Assembly: GCF_019956415.1 (NCBI RefSeq)
Contig: NZ_JAHBDK010000032.1
Coordinates: 1 to 64,000, forward strand
Direction of reading: 5' to 3'
DNA from: Pseudomonas sp. GL-B-19
GTDB lineage: Bacteria; Pseudomonadota; Gammaproteobacteria; Pseudomonadales; Pseudomonadaceae
DNA: 64,000 nt
In this document: piece by piece, positions 18,132-28,152 of the stretch
Layout of the letters: each line of letters starts with the position of its first letter
Numbering within the stretch: the first letter of the stretch is position 1
Translations under genes and position numbers: made by a program
Notes under the pieces: model-generated
Seen by the model: the letters and a program-made list of their open reading frames with translations, nothing else
Told to the model about the DNA's origin: nothing
The model's database searches: none

Positions 18132-18896
18132 ATGAGCGCAAAAGTCTGGCTGGTGGGTGCGGGTCCCGGTGACCCTGAATTACTGACGCTCAAAGCTGTT
18201 CGGGCATTGAGAGAAGCGGATGTGGTGCTGATCGACGATCTGGTCAACGACGCGGTGCTGGAGCACTGCTGCGGCGCGCGGATTATTCCTGTGGGTAAGC
18301 GCGGTGGCTGTCGCTCTACTCCGCAAGAATTCATTCATCGTTTGATGTTGCGTTATGCCCGTCACGGCAAATGCGTGGTTCGGCTCAAGGGTGGCGACCC
18401 GTGCATCTTCGGGCGTGGTGGTGAAGAAGCACAGTGGTTGCGCGAACGTGGTGTCGAGGTTGAACTGGTCAATGGCATCACTGCCGGGCTGGCTGGCGCG
18501 ACGCAATGCGATATTCCGCTAACCCTGCGCGGCGTGGCACGAGGGGTAACGCTGGTCACCGCCCACACTCAGGATGGCAGCAGCCTTAACTGGCAGGCGC
18601 TGGCCCAAGGTGGCACGACACTGGTGATTTACATGGGTGTGGCGAAGCTCAGCGAGATCCGTGAGCAACTGCTGGCTGGTGCAATGGCAGCCGATACGCC
18701 GGTAGCGATGATTGAAAATGCATCGTTGCCGCATCAAAGGGAATGCCGGAGCAGCTTAAAGGCGATGGAAGAAGATGCCTGTGCCTTCGAACTGAAAAGC
18801 CCGGCCATCCTGGTGATTGGCGCGGTCGCGGCCTGTGCGACTCGATCCCTGTGGGAGCACGGCTTGCCTGCGATGACGGCGGATCAACCAGCGTAA
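18132..18896 (+). CDS. cobA: Uroporphyrinogen-III C-methyltransferase
   Basis: Adds two methyl groups to uroporphyrinogen III to give precorrin-2, the precursor of the siroheme that NirB needs; this explains its place at the end of the nirBD operon. The 254-residue protein has the SAM-binding start VGAGPGDPELLTLKA and GDPCIFGRGGEEAQWL. It follows nasA by 10 bp with GAGG upstream of the ATG. The last about 16 residues (from SLWEHGLPA) are encoded by a REP-like half palindrome at 18848-18876, so the C-terminus appears to have been extended or replaced by a repeat. Confidence 0.95.
   Translation: MSAKVWLVGAGPGDPELLTLKAVRALREADVVLIDDLVNDAVLEHCCGARIIPVGKRGGCRSTPQEFIHRLMLRYARHGKCVVRLKGGDPCIFGRGGEEAQWLRERGVEVELVNGITAGLAGATQCDIPLTLRGVARGVTLVTAHTQDGSSLNWQALAQGGTTLVIYMGVAKLSEIREQLLAGAMAADTPVAMIENASLPHQRECRSSLKAMEEDACAFELKSPAILVIGAVAACATRSLWEHGLPAMTADQPA
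18848..18876 (+). repeat. REP half-element inside the cobA 3' end
   Basis: CCTGTGGGAGCACGGCTTGCC plus CTGCGATGACG matches the local REP core (GTGGGAGC-x-x-GGCTTGCCnGCGATG). It is in the cobA reading frame and coding. Confidence 0.75.
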
Positions 18897-18936
18897 AGCT
18901 GCCTGAATCACTCCATTTCACCAAATCGCAGACAAA

Positions 18937-18966
18937 GAAAAGCCCGGCCTAAGCCGGGCTTTTCTC
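18937..18966. terminator. Bidirectional terminator cobA / oprF
   Basis: AGCCCGGC-CTAA-GCCGGGCT stem with A-run before and TTTT after, between the convergent cobA and oprF stops. It can serve both strands. Confidence 0.92.
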
Positions 18967-18981
18967 AGAGCTGTGCGCTAA

Positions 18982-20025
18982 TTACTTAGCGTTAGCTTCA
19001 ACCTGCGCTTCTACGCGACGGTTGATAGCACGACCTTCAGCGGTTTTGTTGTCAGCAACTGGGCGGGATTCGCCGTAGCCAACAGACTGAACGCGCGACG
19101 ATTCAACACCGTACTGGTTGGTCAGAACTTGCTTAACGGCGTTTGCACGACGCTCGGACAGTTTCTGGTTGTAAGCGTCAGGACCGACGTTGTCAGTGTG
19201 ACCTTCAACAGTAGTGCTGGTGGCTGGGTACTGCTTCATGAAATCAGCCAGGTTCTTGATGTCAGCGTAGCTGTCTGGCTTGACTGCCGACTTGTCGAAG
19301 TCGAATTTCACGTCCAGCTCAACACGAACAACTTCAGCAACTGCCGGGCAGCCATCAGCGTCAACAGTTACGTTGGCTGGGGTGTCTGGGCACTTGTCAA
19401 CGTTGTCGCACACGCCATCGTTGTCGCTGTCGGAGCAAACTTCTGGTGCTGGAGCTGCAGCAACTGGCTTGTTGCCGCCACCGAAGTTCACGCCCAGGCC
19501 AATGGAAGGAATGTAGTCCCAACGGCCGTTGTCCAGCTTGTAGTCAGCTTCTACGCCAGCACGGGCGTAGACGTTTTCCACGAAGTAGTACTTCAGGCCA
19601 GCGCCAGCAGTCAGGAAAGTCGACTGGTCACGACCGCTGTGGCCGTTAGCTTTAACGTTGGTCATGCTGCCGTGCTTAACACCACCTTGAACGTAAGGAC
19701 GCAGAGCGTCGCCAGCGTTGTTGAAGTGGTATTGAGTGTTCAGACCGAAGCTGTCGCCTTCGATTTTCTGATTGCCAGTGTTGTTGTCCGAACGGGTGTA
19801 GTCTTCAGCGTTGTAGGTGAAGTTCACCGATACATCGTCGGTCAAGAAGTAACCGATGGAGGCGCCAGGAGTGTAACCGTCTTCAACGTCGTTAACGCTG
19901 TCGTTGTACTTTTTCCCGTAGTTAAGCTCGCCTTCAAAAGCGCCTTGGCCTTGTGCCAGAACGCCGAAAGAAGTAGCGGCAATAAGAGTACCAATGGCCA
20001 AGCCCAAGGTGTTTTTCAGTTTCAT
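18982..20025 (-). CDS. oprF: Major outer membrane porin OprF
   Basis: An abundant porin and peptidoglycan-linking structural protein. The 347-residue precursor has a signal peptide ending at LAQG, an N-terminal eight-strand beta-barrel domain (about residues 25-180), an Asp-rich loop with four cysteines (CSDSDNDGVCDNVDKC and GCP), and a C-terminal OmpA peptidoglycan-binding domain (TVEGHTDNVGPDAYN, LSERRANAV, GYGESRPVADN). Codon use is that of a highly expressed gene. It lies downstream of sigX, with a bidirectional terminator after it. In Pseudomonas, oprF is partly under SigX control. Confidence 0.98.
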   Translation of the reverse strand: MKLKNTLGLAIGTLIAATSFGVLAQGQGAFEGELNYGKKYNDSVNDVEDGYTPGASIGYFLTDDVSVNFTYNAEDYTRSDNNTGNQKIEGDSFGLNTQYHFNNAGDALRPYVQGGVKHGSMTNVKANGHSGRDQSTFLTAGAGLKYYFVENVYARAGVEADYKLDNGRWDYIPSIGLGVNFGGGNKPVAAAPAPEVCSDSDNDGVCDNVDKCPDTPANVTVDADGCPAVAEVVRVELDVKFDFDKSAVKPDSYADIKNLADFMKQYPATSTTVEGHTDNVGPDAYNQKLSERRANAVKQVLTNQYGVESSRVQSVGYGESRPVADNKTAEGRAINRRVEAQVEANAK

Positions 20026-20132
20026 CCGTTAAATCCCCATCTGGTGATTGTAAAGCAGTCCCTCAAACCGGGGGACAACTCGGCGGCTAGTCTATCAGAA
20101 CTAGCCTACACGTAAGAGATATTTGCGCTGAA

Positions 20133-20723
20133 CTAAGTTTCAGCACTGTCTGCAAATTTCTCACGCAATTTATCAAGAGCGCGTTTGTACCGCATTTTTG
20201 TTGCACTCAATCCCATATGCATAATATCCGCGATCTCCTGAAATTCCAGCTCTGCGACAAATCGTAGCACCAAAATTTCACGGTCAATCGGGTTTACATA
20301 CACAAGCCAGCGATCAAGTCCACCCTTATCCTCAGGTTTCGGCATCTTTTCTTCAGATGCTTCCTCGAGGGGGTCCAGACTTAAAGCGTCCATCAAGCGA
20401 CGCTTTCGCCGTTCCTTCCGATACTGTGTGATGCATTCGTTGTACGTGATGCTATATAGCCACGTCTTGAACTTCGATTTCCCTTCAAAGTTCTTCAAGC
20501 CATACAGCACCTTCAGCATCACTTCCTGACAGACATCGTCTGCGTCGCGATCGTTCCCAAGGTATCGGGCACAGACATTAAATAATGTTCGCTGGTAACG
20601 CCGCATCAGTTCTTCATATGCACGCGTTACGTGAAACAGCTCGGTATGCGAGCGCGCGACCAACTCCTCATCAGAGAGCTCGCGGGGGTCGTAGCGCGTG
20701 GAGAGCGATTGAGCTTTATTCAA
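20133..20723 (-). CDS. sigX: ECF sigma factor SigX
   Basis: A 196-residue extracytoplasmic-function sigma factor. Region 2 (about residues 30-95) includes NRDADDVCQEVMLKVLYGLKN and SKFKTWLYSITYNECI. Region 4 (about 135-190) includes PIDREILVLRF, ELEFQEIADIM and SATKMRYKRALDKL. SigX responds to envelope stress and controls oprF, fatty acid and biofilm functions in Pseudomonas. The order cmpX-sigX-oprF is the conserved one. No anti-sigma gene is adjacent, in line with the known locus. Confidence 0.96.
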   Translation of the reverse strand: MNKAQSLSTRYDPRELSDEELVARSHTELFHVTRAYEELMRRYQRTLFNVCARYLGNDRDADDVCQEVMLKVLYGLKNFEGKSKFKTWLYSITYNECITQYRKERRKRRLMDALSLDPLEEASEEKMPKPEDKGGLDRWLVYVNPIDREILVLRFVAELEFQEIADIMHMGLSATKMRYKRALDKLREKFADSAET

Positions 20724-20810
20724 AACAAGTCGGGCCGACAGTCAGGTCAATGTCCGCCGCAGCCCTTTCAGGACATTTTGCGGCGGCATACGTTAGCAGG
20801 GTTTGCCGCG

Positions 20811-21635
20811 TTAGCGGCTACTTACATGCTGCTCCAGGAGAATCCGATTCGAGAGAGAGACTAGCTCACCCTCATCGGTCAGCAATGTAGTTTTAACCGT
20901 GCCGATCTCTTCGATCTGCCCCTCAACCTCGCCAACACGCACTTGTTGCCCAACCTGATACAGCTCTCGCACATAGATTCCCGCAAGAATCTGCCCGGCG
21001 ATTTCCCGGCTTCCCAAACCCATGGCCAGCGCAACCGCCAGACCAACGGTAATCAATACGATGACGATCACATGGTTCAAGAGGTCAGTCTTGACCTCCA
21101 ACTGACTGATCGCAACCGAAATGCTGATGATAATCACCAGCCCCTGCGCAATTCGTCCCAATCCTGCAGCGTAGTCCAGTCCTACGCCTTCTGCTGCGCC
21201 GCGCACCAATCCATTGGCCAGTTGTGCCAGTAAAACACCCACCAGCAACACCAGTGCCGCGCCGAATACCTTCGGCACATACAGAGCTAGCATATCCAGC
21301 GTAGCTGAAACTCGTTCAAGTCCAAGAGATTCTGCGGCAGAAACCAGAAAAATTAGCAGAACGAACCAATAGACAATTTTGCCGATCAGGGTCGAGATCG
21401 GTACTTGAAGACCGGCGCGGGACAACAACTTAGTCAGCCCGGTGCCGCCCATCAGGCGATCGAGCCCCAGCTTGGCGAGCAGCTTGGACAATAAAGTGTC
21501 CAAAAGTTTCGCCACGACGAAACCCAACAGCAGCACCACCAGTGCGCCGAACAGGTTCGGAATGAAGTTCGCAACCTTGGTCCATAACGCAGTCATTGCA
21601 GTGACGAGGCTCTGAGTCCAGAGATCAAGTTCCAT
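20811..21635 (-). CDS. cmpX: MscS-family mechanosensitive channel-like protein CmpX
   Basis: A 274-residue inner-membrane protein with four or five hydrophobic helices (for example LFGALVVLLLGFVVAKLLD, VLLVGVLLAQLANGLVRGA) and a short C-terminal MscS-like beta domain (VGQQVRVGEVEGQIEEIG, LSNRILLEQ). The start is MELDLWTQS; an upstream in-frame ATG would overlap crfX. It is conserved between crfX and sigX and has been linked to SigX activity and envelope tension sensing. Confidence 0.92.
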   Translation of the reverse strand: MELDLWTQSLVTAMTALWTKVANFIPNLFGALVVLLLGFVVAKLLDTLLSKLLAKLGLDRLMGGTGLTKLLSRAGLQVPISTLIGKIVYWFVLLIFLVSAAESLGLERVSATLDMLALYVPKVFGAALVLLVGVLLAQLANGLVRGAAEGVGLDYAAGLGRIAQGLVIIISISVAISQLEVKTDLLNHVIVIVLITVGLAVALAMGLGSREIAGQILAGIYVRELYQVGQQVRVGEVEGQIEEIGTVKTTLLTDEGELVSLSNRILLEQHVSSR

Positions 21636-21636
21636 A

Positions 21637-21885
21637 TTAATCAGCCTTATCAGCGGTGCGAACGGTAGGTTTACGGTGACGGGATACCGGCGAGACGTGG
21701 GCCGAGCCGCTATTGAGGGCAATCATCAGCGCGGGCAACCAGCGACCCAGCAGGCTGAACAGATCACCAGCGCCGACCTGGCGGTTGGCGGTTTTCAGTA
21801 CACGCCCAAGGCACGCATCATCGTCCCGGGTGGACGGTGATGCATTGAGCATGTCGCGCAAAGACTGTTCAAACGGATCGTGCAT
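21637..21885 (-). CDS. crfX: Small conserved protein CrfX
   Basis: An 82-residue protein starting MHDPFEQSLRDMLNASPST, with a short hydrophobic patch (LLGRWLPALMIALNSG) and a basic tail. It ends 1 bp before cmpX. The ATG at 21885 has GAGAGG at proper spacing; a GTG two codons upstream is too close to it. The same small gene lies beside cmpX throughout Pseudomonas. Its molecular function is unknown. Confidence 0.85.
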   Translation of the reverse strand: MHDPFEQSLRDMLNASPSTRDDDACLGRVLKTANRQVGAGDLFSLLGRWLPALMIALNSGSAHVSPVSRHRKPTVRTADKAD

Positions 21886-21948
21886 ACGCACCTCTCGTGA
21901 TGTCTGTGAAAGACGCGGTCAAATTTGCTCGGGTCACATGACTCATCT

Positions 21949-22950
21949 TCAGACCCAGCGCAAACGTCGAAATAACCACCACTGCCCGAGCGCCACCGAG
22001 ACCATCATCAGGCACGCAATCAGGAAGCCATAGGGACTGGCAGAGAACGGAATGCCACCCACGTTGATCCCCAAAAGACCGGTCAGAAAACTCATCGGCA
22101 AAAAGATCCCGGTGATGATCCCGAAACGGTACATCGTGCGGTTCATGCGCACGCTCAAGCGTCTGTCTTCAGCCTCAAGGACCAGCCCCACCCGCTCCCG
22201 GGTCAATTCCAGCTCCTCAAGGTAGCGGGTCAGGCTGTTGTTCAATTCGTTCCAGTAATCGCCGTCGTCGTCGACAAACCAGGGCAGCTTTATACGCGTC
22301 AGTTGCCCGAAAATCTCCCGTTGTGGTGCAAGGAAACGTTTCAGTGCAGCCGCCCTGCGACGGATCTGCAATATGGCGCCATGTTCGGGAGTATACCGTT
22401 CGTCGGCATCCAGTTTTTCTTCTTCCTCATCGACCACTTCCGAGAGGCAACTGACCAGGTCCTGCACTTTGTTGGTGAGGTATTGCGCCATGCACAGGAC
22501 GAGTTCGGAGGCGGTTTTCGGCCCTTTGCCATCGGTGAGTTGCACCAGCAATTCATCGGTTGCGCGCAACGGTCGCAGACGCAAGGAGATAACTCGCTGG
22601 GCCGAGGCGAATATTCGCACCGAGACCATGTCTTCCGGTTCTGCGCCGGGGTTCAGGTTGACCCCGCGCAGAAACAGCAACAGTTCGGCGTCCGGCAAGG
22701 GCAACAGGCGCGGCCGGGTGTTTTCTTCGAGTAAAAGGTCACAGCTGAATTCACTCAGACCGCTGGATTTACGCAGCCAGGTCTGGGTTTGCGGATGACT
22801 GCGATCCCAGTGCAGCCACAGGCTTTCATGGGCCTGTAGTTGCAAGTCATCGAGCTCAGTCCGGGCTATCGAACGCGCACCGCCTTTACCGTCCAGCACC
22901 AGGGCATGCACCAGGCCCCACTGCGCGTTTTCTTCCTCGAACATCCGCAT
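21949..22950 (-). CDS. cmaX: CorA/ZntB-family metal transporter CmaX
   Basis: A 333-residue protein with a large cytoplasmic N-terminal domain, a long helical region (about residues 150-270) and two C-terminal membrane helices. The loop signature between helices is GINVGGIP, the GxN form closer to ZntB zinc transporters than the GMN of CorA magnesium channels. Metal specificity is therefore probably zinc, but unproved. It is in the conserved cmaX-crfX-cmpX-sigX-oprF cluster. Confidence 0.9.
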   Translation of the reverse strand: MRMFEEENAQWGLVHALVLDGKGGARSIARTELDDLQLQAHESLWLHWDRSHPQTQTWLRKSSGLSEFSCDLLLEENTRPRLLPLPDAELLLFLRGVNLNPGAEPEDMVSVRIFASAQRVISLRLRPLRATDELLVQLTDGKGPKTASELVLCMAQYLTNKVQDLVSCLSEVVDEEEEKLDADERYTPEHGAILQIRRRAAALKRFLAPQREIFGQLTRIKLPWFVDDDGDYWNELNNSLTRYLEELELTRERVGLVLEAEDRRLSVRMNRTMYRFGIITGIFLPMSFLTGLLGINVGGIPFSASPYGFLIACLMMVSVALGQWWLFRRLRWV

Positions 22951-22968
22951 CCCTTTGTTGGTTTCTGT

Positions 22969-23460
22969 TTATTCAGGCATTTTCAGCGGGCTTGGCGAAA
23001 TGATCACGCCGTTGTTGTCCGCATAGATGTAATGGCCTGGATGGAACGTCACGCCGGCAAAGGTCACCGCTACGTTGAGATCGCCGATCCCGCGCTTGTC
23101 GGTTTTCATCGGATGGCTGGCCAGGGCCTGAACACCCAGGTCGGTTTGTGCAATGACGTCGACGTCACGGATGCAACCGTAGATCACCAGCCCTTCCCAA
23201 CCGTTTTTCGCGGCTTTCTCGGCGATCATGTCGCCCAGCAGCGCACGACGCAGGGAACCACCACCGTCGACCACCAACACCTTGCCATTACCCTTGAGCT
23301 CGGCTTGTTCCTTGACCAGCGAGTTGTCTTCGAAGCACTTGATGGTCACGATTTCGCCGCCGAAAGAATCACGGCCACCGAAATTGCTGAACATCGGTTC
23401 CAGCACCTGCACCAGCTCCGGATAGGCGTCGCACAGGTCAGGCGTGAGGTAATGGTTCAT
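22969..23460 (-). CDS. rraA: RraA-family regulator of RNase E activity
   Basis: A 163-residue protein starting [18 protein letters not shown], with CAGGAG upstream. The family segments [36 protein letters not shown] and [12 protein letters not shown] are present. RraA trimers bind RNase E and reduce its activity; some relatives are instead aldolases of the 4-hydroxy-4-methyl-2-oxoglutarate class, which cannot be excluded by sequence alone. A longer frame upstream lacks a good ribosome site. Confidence 0.88.
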   Translation of the reverse strand: MNHYLTPDLCDAYPELVQVLEPMFSNFGGRDSFGGEIVTIKCFEDNSLVKEQAELKGNGKVLVVDGGGSLRRALLGDMIAEKAAKNGWEGLVIYGCIRDVDVIAQTDLGVQALASHPMKTDKRGIGDLNVAVTFAGVTFHPGHYIYADNNGVIISPSPLKMPE

Positions 23461-23580
23461 CGAGAAACTCCTGTAAAGAGGAAGACAATCGAGGGTGTCG
23501 AACGTGACCAAAATAGCTCAATGCGTCATATCTTAGCCGCAAGCCGAACAGAGCGGAATGCCCTTGTTAGAGCATCGGCT

Positions 23581-24570
23581 TCAAATTGCCGTGGCCAGAT
23601 CCTGCTTGTCGCCCATCAAAGGCGTCTGTTGATCAGCCAACCAACGCGCCACCAATGGCCAGACTTCGGCTTGAGCGGCTTTGCTGACCAGCATTTCAAC
23701 GTGACCAAAATTGTCGCCAAAGCCCTGCTCGCGACCAAGTTCAATGAATTGCTTGTGCTCGGAACCGATCTGGTCAAACAGTTTGCGACACGCCCACGTC
23801 GGGTCCTGATGATCGCCAACCGCGCTTACAGCCAACACCGGCATCGCAACGTTGGCCAAGCCAGCCCACCAGTCCTTGTCGGAATCGCCGAATCGCCCAA
23901 ACAAGCCGTACCAGCGCATGCTTTCCAGGGCCAGGCCAATCGGCTCGTCCTCCGGGCCGCGCTTGAGCCGGGATCCCGACAGCTGTGCAAAGCGCTTGAG
24001 AATAAAACGCCCGCTCCATTCCACCGGTGGAATTTTCAATGGCCAGTAGGTCCGGCTGACCTGCGCACCAAAGAACGCCGCAGACGCCACCACAGGCTCG
24101 CCGATGTACTCACCGCCCAATGCCGCTGCCAGCGTGATACCGCCCAGTGAGTGACCGATCCAGTGCGGAACCTGACCGCTTTGCTCACGCACAAACGCGC
24201 CAATGGCAGGCAAATCGTAACGAGCGTAATCGGCGACACGGTTCTTGCGGTAGCCCTGGTTACGCTGGGACAGGCCATGACCGCGCATTTCCGGGATCCA
24301 CACGTCGAATCCCAGACGCGTCAGGTAAGCACCCAACCCCAGCCCTTTCGGGGAAAACCAGAAGCGCCGATTGGAGAAGCTGCCGTGCAACAGAATCACC
24401 GGCACACCGCGCCCCACCGGTCCATCGGCCATGCCCAGCCGAGTAACGGCCAGTTCGACGCTAGGGTCCGGGCTGTTGGCCGGTTTCAATCGATAAACAT
24501 CTTCGCTCAGATCGCCGCGTCGTTCGGCGCTGACCAGGGCGACAGGAAATAGGTTGCTGCTGCTTTGCAT
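23581..24570 (-). CDS. Alpha/beta hydrolase
   Basis: A 329-residue serine hydrolase. HGS (oxyanion region, VILLHGSFSNRRFW) and the nucleophile elbow GHSLGG (WIGHSLGGITLA) are visible; a late Asp (AVGDHQDPTW) and His (NFGHVEML) complete a plausible triad. The start is MQSSSNLFPVAL. No signal peptide or lid is evident. It sits between rraA and ppsA in the conserved order. The substrate is unknown. Confidence 0.87.
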   Translation of the reverse strand: MQSSSNLFPVALVSAERRGDLSEDVYRLKPANSPDPSVELAVTRLGMADGPVGRGVPVILLHGSFSNRRFWFSPKGLGLGAYLTRLGFDVWIPEMRGHGLSQRNQGYRKNRVADYARYDLPAIGAFVREQSGQVPHWIGHSLGGITLAAALGGEYIGEPVVASAAFFGAQVSRTYWPLKIPPVEWSGRFILKRFAQLSGSRLKRGPEDEPIGLALESMRWYGLFGRFGDSDKDWWAGLANVAMPVLAVSAVGDHQDPTWACRKLFDQIGSEHKQFIELGREQGFGDNFGHVEMLVSKAAQAEVWPLVARWLADQQTPLMGDKQDLATAI

Positions 24571-24627
24571 AATGCTCTTGCACAAAAAAGGGCGGCATCC
24601 AGAGGAGCCCGCCCTACTCAATTCTTA

Positions 24628-24653
24628 AAGCCCCGGCCACTTGACCGGGGCTT
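24628..24653 (-). terminator. Terminator-like hairpin after ppsA
   Basis: AAGCCCCGG/CCGGGGCTT stem 9 bp beyond the ppsA stop, followed on the minus strand by a short T-run. Confidence 0.75.
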
Positions 24654-24661
24654 CATTCACA

Positions 24662-27037
24662 TCACGCCGAAGCCTGACCTTCAGCCAGGAAGAACCAGGT
24701 TTCCAGTACGGAATCGGGGTTCAACGAAACGCTTTCAATGCCCTGCTCCATCAGCCACTTGGCCAGGTCCGGGTGGTCCGAAGGACCCTGACCGCAAATG
24801 CCGATGTACTTGCCAGCCTTGTTGCACGCGGCAATGGCGTTGGCCAGCAGCTTCTTGACCGCCGGATTACGCTCGTCGAACAGGTGCGCGATGATCCCGG
24901 AGTCACGGTCCAGGCCCAGCGTCAGCTGAGTCAGGTCGTTGGAACCAATCGAGAAGCCGTCGAAGAATTCGAGGAACTCTTCAGCGAGGATCGCGTTGGA
25001 TGGCAGTTCGCACATCATGATGATGCGCAGACCGTTTTCGCCGCGAGCCAAACCGTTTTCGGCCAGCAGATCGATCACTTGGCTGGCTTCGCCCAGGGTA
25101 CGGACGAACGGCACCATGATTTCGACGTTGGTCAGGCCCATCTCGTTGCGCACACGCTTGAGGGCGCGGCACTCGAGTTCGAAGCAGTCGCGGAACGATT
25201 CGCTGATGTAACGCGAAGCACCACGGAAGCCCAGCATCGGGTTTTCTTCTTCCGGCTCGTAGAGCTTGCCGCCGATCAGGTTCGCGTACTCGTTGGACTT
25301 GAAGTCCGACAGACGCACGATGACCTTTTTCGGCGTGAACGCTGCAGCCAGGGTGCTGATGCCTTCGACCAGTTTGTCGACGTAGAAGTCGACCGGGTCG
25401 TTGTAACCGGCGATGCGCTTGTCGACGCTGTCCTTGATGTCCTGCGGCAGGCCGTCGTAGTTCAACAGCGCTTTCGGGTGAACACCGATCATGCGGTTGA
25501 TGATGAATTCCAGACGGGCCAGGCCCACACCGGCGTTCGGCAGTTGCGCGAAGTCGAAGGCGCGGTCCGGGTTGCCGACGTTCATCATGATCTTGAACGG
25601 CAGGTCCGGCATGGCATCGACGGAGTTTTTCTTGATGTCGAAGCCCAGTTCGCCTTCGAAGATGTAACCGGTGTCGCCTTCAGCACAGGAAACCGTCACG
25701 CCCTGGCCGTCTTTCAACAGCTGGGTGGCGTTGCCGCAACCGACCACTGCCGGGATGCCCAGTTCGCGAGCGATGATCGCCGCGTGGCAAGTACGACCGC
25801 CACGGTTGGTGACGATGGCGCTGGCGCGCTTCATGACCGGTTCCCAATCCGGGTCGGTCATGTCGGAAACCAGAACGTCGCCCGGCTGGACTTTGTCCAT
25901 TTCGGACACGTCCTTGATGATGCGGACCTTGCCGGCGCCGATGCGCTGGCCGATGGCGCGACCTTCAACCAGCACAGTGCCGGTTTCTTTCAACAGGTAA
26001 CGCTCCATGACGTTGGCCTGAGTGCGGCTCTTCACGGTTTCAGGGCGGGCCTGAACGATGTAGAGCTTGCCGTCGTCGCCGTCTTTGGCCCACTCGATGT
26101 CCATCGGGCACTTGTAGTGCTTCTCGATGATCATCGCTTGCTTGGCCAGTTCGCTGACTTCGGCATCGCTCAGGCAGAAACGAGCGCGATCCGCCTTGTC
26201 GACGTCGATGGTCTTGACCGATTTGCCGGCCGTGGCGACTTCGCCGTAGATCATCTTGATGGCTTTGCTGCCCAGGTTGCGGCGCAGGATAGCTGGACGA
26301 CCAGCAGCCAGCGTGCCTTTGTGCACGTAGAACTCATCCGGGTTCACCGCGCCTTGTACGACGGTTTCACCCAGGCCGTAGGCGCCGGTGATGAACACGA
26401 CGTCACGGAAGCCCGATTCGGTATCGAGGGTGAACATCACGCCGGCGGTGCCGGTCTCGGAGCGGACCATGCGCTGAACGCCGGCCGACAGAGCCACCAG
26501 CTTGTGGTCGAAGCCCTGGTGCACACGGTAGGAAATCGCACGGTCGTTAAACAGGGAAGCGAACACCTCTTTGGCGGCGCGAATGACGTTTTCGACACCA
26601 CGGATGTTCAGGAAAGTTTCCTGCTGACCGGCGAAGGACGCGTCCGGCAAGTCTTCGGCGGTAGCGGAAGAGCGCACGGCCACGGCCATGTCAGGGTTGC
26701 CGGCCGACAGCGTGGCGAACGCAGTGCGGATCTCGGCGTTGAGCTTCTCGGGGAACTCGGCTTCCATGATCCATTGACGGATCTGGGCGCCCGTACGGGC
26801 CAGGGCGTTGACATCGTCGACATCCAGGGCGTCGAGGGCGGCGTGGATCTGATCGTTGAGGCCGCTCAGTTCCAGAAAATCACGATAAGCCTGAGCTGTC
26901 GTGGCGAAGCCACCGGGCACCGATACACCGGCACCTGCAAGGTTACTGATCATCTCGCCCAGGGATGCGTTCTTGCCCCCTACGTGCTCTACATCATGGA
27001 CGCCGAGCTTATCGAGGGAAACTACGTACTCTACCAA
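24662..27037 (-). CDS. ppsA: Phosphoenolpyruvate synthase
   Basis: Converts pyruvate, ATP and water to PEP, AMP and phosphate for gluconeogenesis. The 791-residue enzyme has the N-terminal ATP-grasp domain ([19 protein letters not shown]), the phosphohistidine domain ([15 protein letters not shown], His near residue 420) and the C-terminal PEP-binding barrel ([27 protein letters not shown]). The start is most likely TTG at 27037, giving (M)[11 protein letters not shown], with GGAG 8 nt upstream; longer readings have no family match. It is divergent from its regulator gene ppsR. Confidence 0.96.
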   Translation of the reverse strand: MVEYVVSLDKLGVHDVEHVGGKNASLGEMISNLAGAGVSVPGGFATTAQAYRDFLELSGLNDQIHAALDALDVDDVNALARTGAQIRQWIMEAEFPEKLNAEIRTAFATLSAGNPDMAVAVRSSATAEDLPDASFAGQQETFLNIRGVENVIRAAKEVFASLFNDRAISYRVHQGFDHKLVALSAGVQRMVRSETGTAGVMFTLDTESGFRDVVFITGAYGLGETVVQGAVNPDEFYVHKGTLAAGRPAILRRNLGSKAIKMIYGEVATAGKSVKTIDVDKADRARFCLSDAEVSELAKQAMIIEKHYKCPMDIEWAKDGDDGKLYIVQARPETVKSRTQANVMERYLLKETGTVLVEGRAIGQRIGAGKVRIIKDVSEMDKVQPGDVLVSDMTDPDWEPVMKRASAIVTNRGGRTCHAAIIARELGIPAVVGCGNATQLLKDGQGVTVSCAEGDTGYIFEGELGFDIKKNSVDAMPDLPFKIMMNVGNPDRAFDFAQLPNAGVGLARLEFIINRMIGVHPKALLNYDGLPQDIKDSVDKRIAGYNDPVDFYVDKLVEGISTLAAAFTPKKVIVRLSDFKSNEYANLIGGKLYEPEEENPMLGFRGASRYISESFRDCFELECRALKRVRNEMGLTNVEIMVPFVRTLGEASQVIDLLAENGLARGENGLRIIMMCELPSNAILAEEFLEFFDGFSIGSNDLTQLTLGLDRDSGIIAHLFDERNPAVKKLLANAIAACNKAGKYIGICGQGPSDHPDLAKWLMEQGIESVSLNPDSVLETWFFLAEGQASA

Positions 27038-27211
27038 GGTGATCTCTCCACTAACTGTGTTGGAAAAGCTCAGAAGCCGGCTGCTCAAAGGAGCGTTTGC
27101 CAGCTGTATGGCCTGGACCTGGAAAATAAGTGAGAATGCGGGCCACTGGCGGCCGACAAACCGCGCCTATCATATCCAAGATTCGTCATTAGCTTAAGGC
27201 CCAAGGTGCAA

Positions 27212-28030
27212 ATGAAACGATCTGCTTTCTTTATTTCCGACGGTACCGGCATCACGGCCGAAACCCTGGGTCAAAGCCTCCTGGCGCAGTTCGAAAACAT
27301 TACCTTTAGCAAATTCACGCGACCGTATATCGATAACGTGGATAAAGCGCGGGCCATGGTACAACAAATCAACAAAGCCGCTGAAACCGACGGCTTCCGG
27401 CCGATTATTTTCGACACCATCGTCAATCAGGACATCCGTGAGATCCTCGCAACCTCCAATGGTTTCATGATCGACATTTTCTCGACGTTCCTGGCACCGC
27501 TTGAGCAGGAATTGACCGAGCATTCTTCTTACACCGTGGGCAAATCCCACTCCATCGGCGCCAACACCAATTACATGGAACGCATCGAGGCGGTGAACTT
27601 CGCCCTCGACAACGACGATGGCGCCCGCACGCACTACTACGACAAAGCCGATTTGATCCTGGTCGGCGTGTCGCGTTGCGGCAAGACCCCGACCTGTCTG
27701 TACATGGCCATGCAATTCGGCATCCGCGCGGCCAACTACCCGCTGACCGAAGACGACATGGAACGCCTGACCCTGCCAAGCGCCCTGCGCGCCCATCAGC
27801 ACAAGCTGTTTGGCCTGACCATCGACCCGGACCGCCTTACCGCGATCCGCAACGAGCGCAAGCCCAACAGCCGTTATTCAAGCTATGCCCAGTGCGAGTT
27901 TGAAGTGCGCGAGGTGGAAAACCTGTTCCGCCGCGAGAACATTGCTCACATCAATTCCACGCATTTTTCGGTGGAAGAGATTTCCGCGAAAATCCTTGTG
28001 GAAAAAGGGGTGGAGCGGCGGTTCAAGTAG
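27212..28030 (+). CDS. ppsR: PEP synthase regulatory kinase/pyrophosphorylase
   Basis: A 272-residue DUF299-family enzyme that inactivates PEP synthase by ADP-dependent phosphorylation and reactivates it by Pi-dependent dephosphorylation. It starts [20 protein letters not shown] and contains the P-loop-like [15 protein letters not shown] near residue 150. A GTG two codons upstream is also in frame, but the AAGG ribosome site fits the ATG better. Divergence from ppsA matches the known genomic pairing. Confidence 0.96.
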   Translation: MKRSAFFISDGTGITAETLGQSLLAQFENITFSKFTRPYIDNVDKARAMVQQINKAAETDGFRPIIFDTIVNQDIREILATSNGFMIDIFSTFLAPLEQELTEHSSYTVGKSHSIGANTNYMERIEAVNFALDNDDGARTHYYDKADLILVGVSRCGKTPTCLYMAMQFGIRAANYPLTEDDMERLTLPSALRAHQHKLFGLTIDPDRLTAIRNERKPNSRYSSYAQCEFEVREVENLFRRENIAHINSTHFSVEEISAKILVEKGVERRFK

Positions 28031-28053
28031 TTCTGCGTCGCCTGTTATATCGC

Positions 28054-28135
28054 CATCGCGGGCAAGTCGAATCGTCGCACCGCCGCTCCCACAGGGAACG
28101 TATTCCAAATGTGGGAGCATGGCTTGCCCGCGATG
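28054..28135. repeat. REPIN 4 (REP pair)
   Basis: CATCGCGGGCAAG and CTTGCCCGCGATG arms around a spacer with GCTCCCAC/GTGGGAGC, between ppsR and the convergent prpD. Confidence 0.82.
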
Positions 28136-28152
28136 AACGATCACACGGTCTC

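Noticed and set aside
24641..27133. 830-codon plus-strand frame opposite ppsA
   Set aside because: Complement of ppsA with no recognisable domain; a GC-driven shadow frame.
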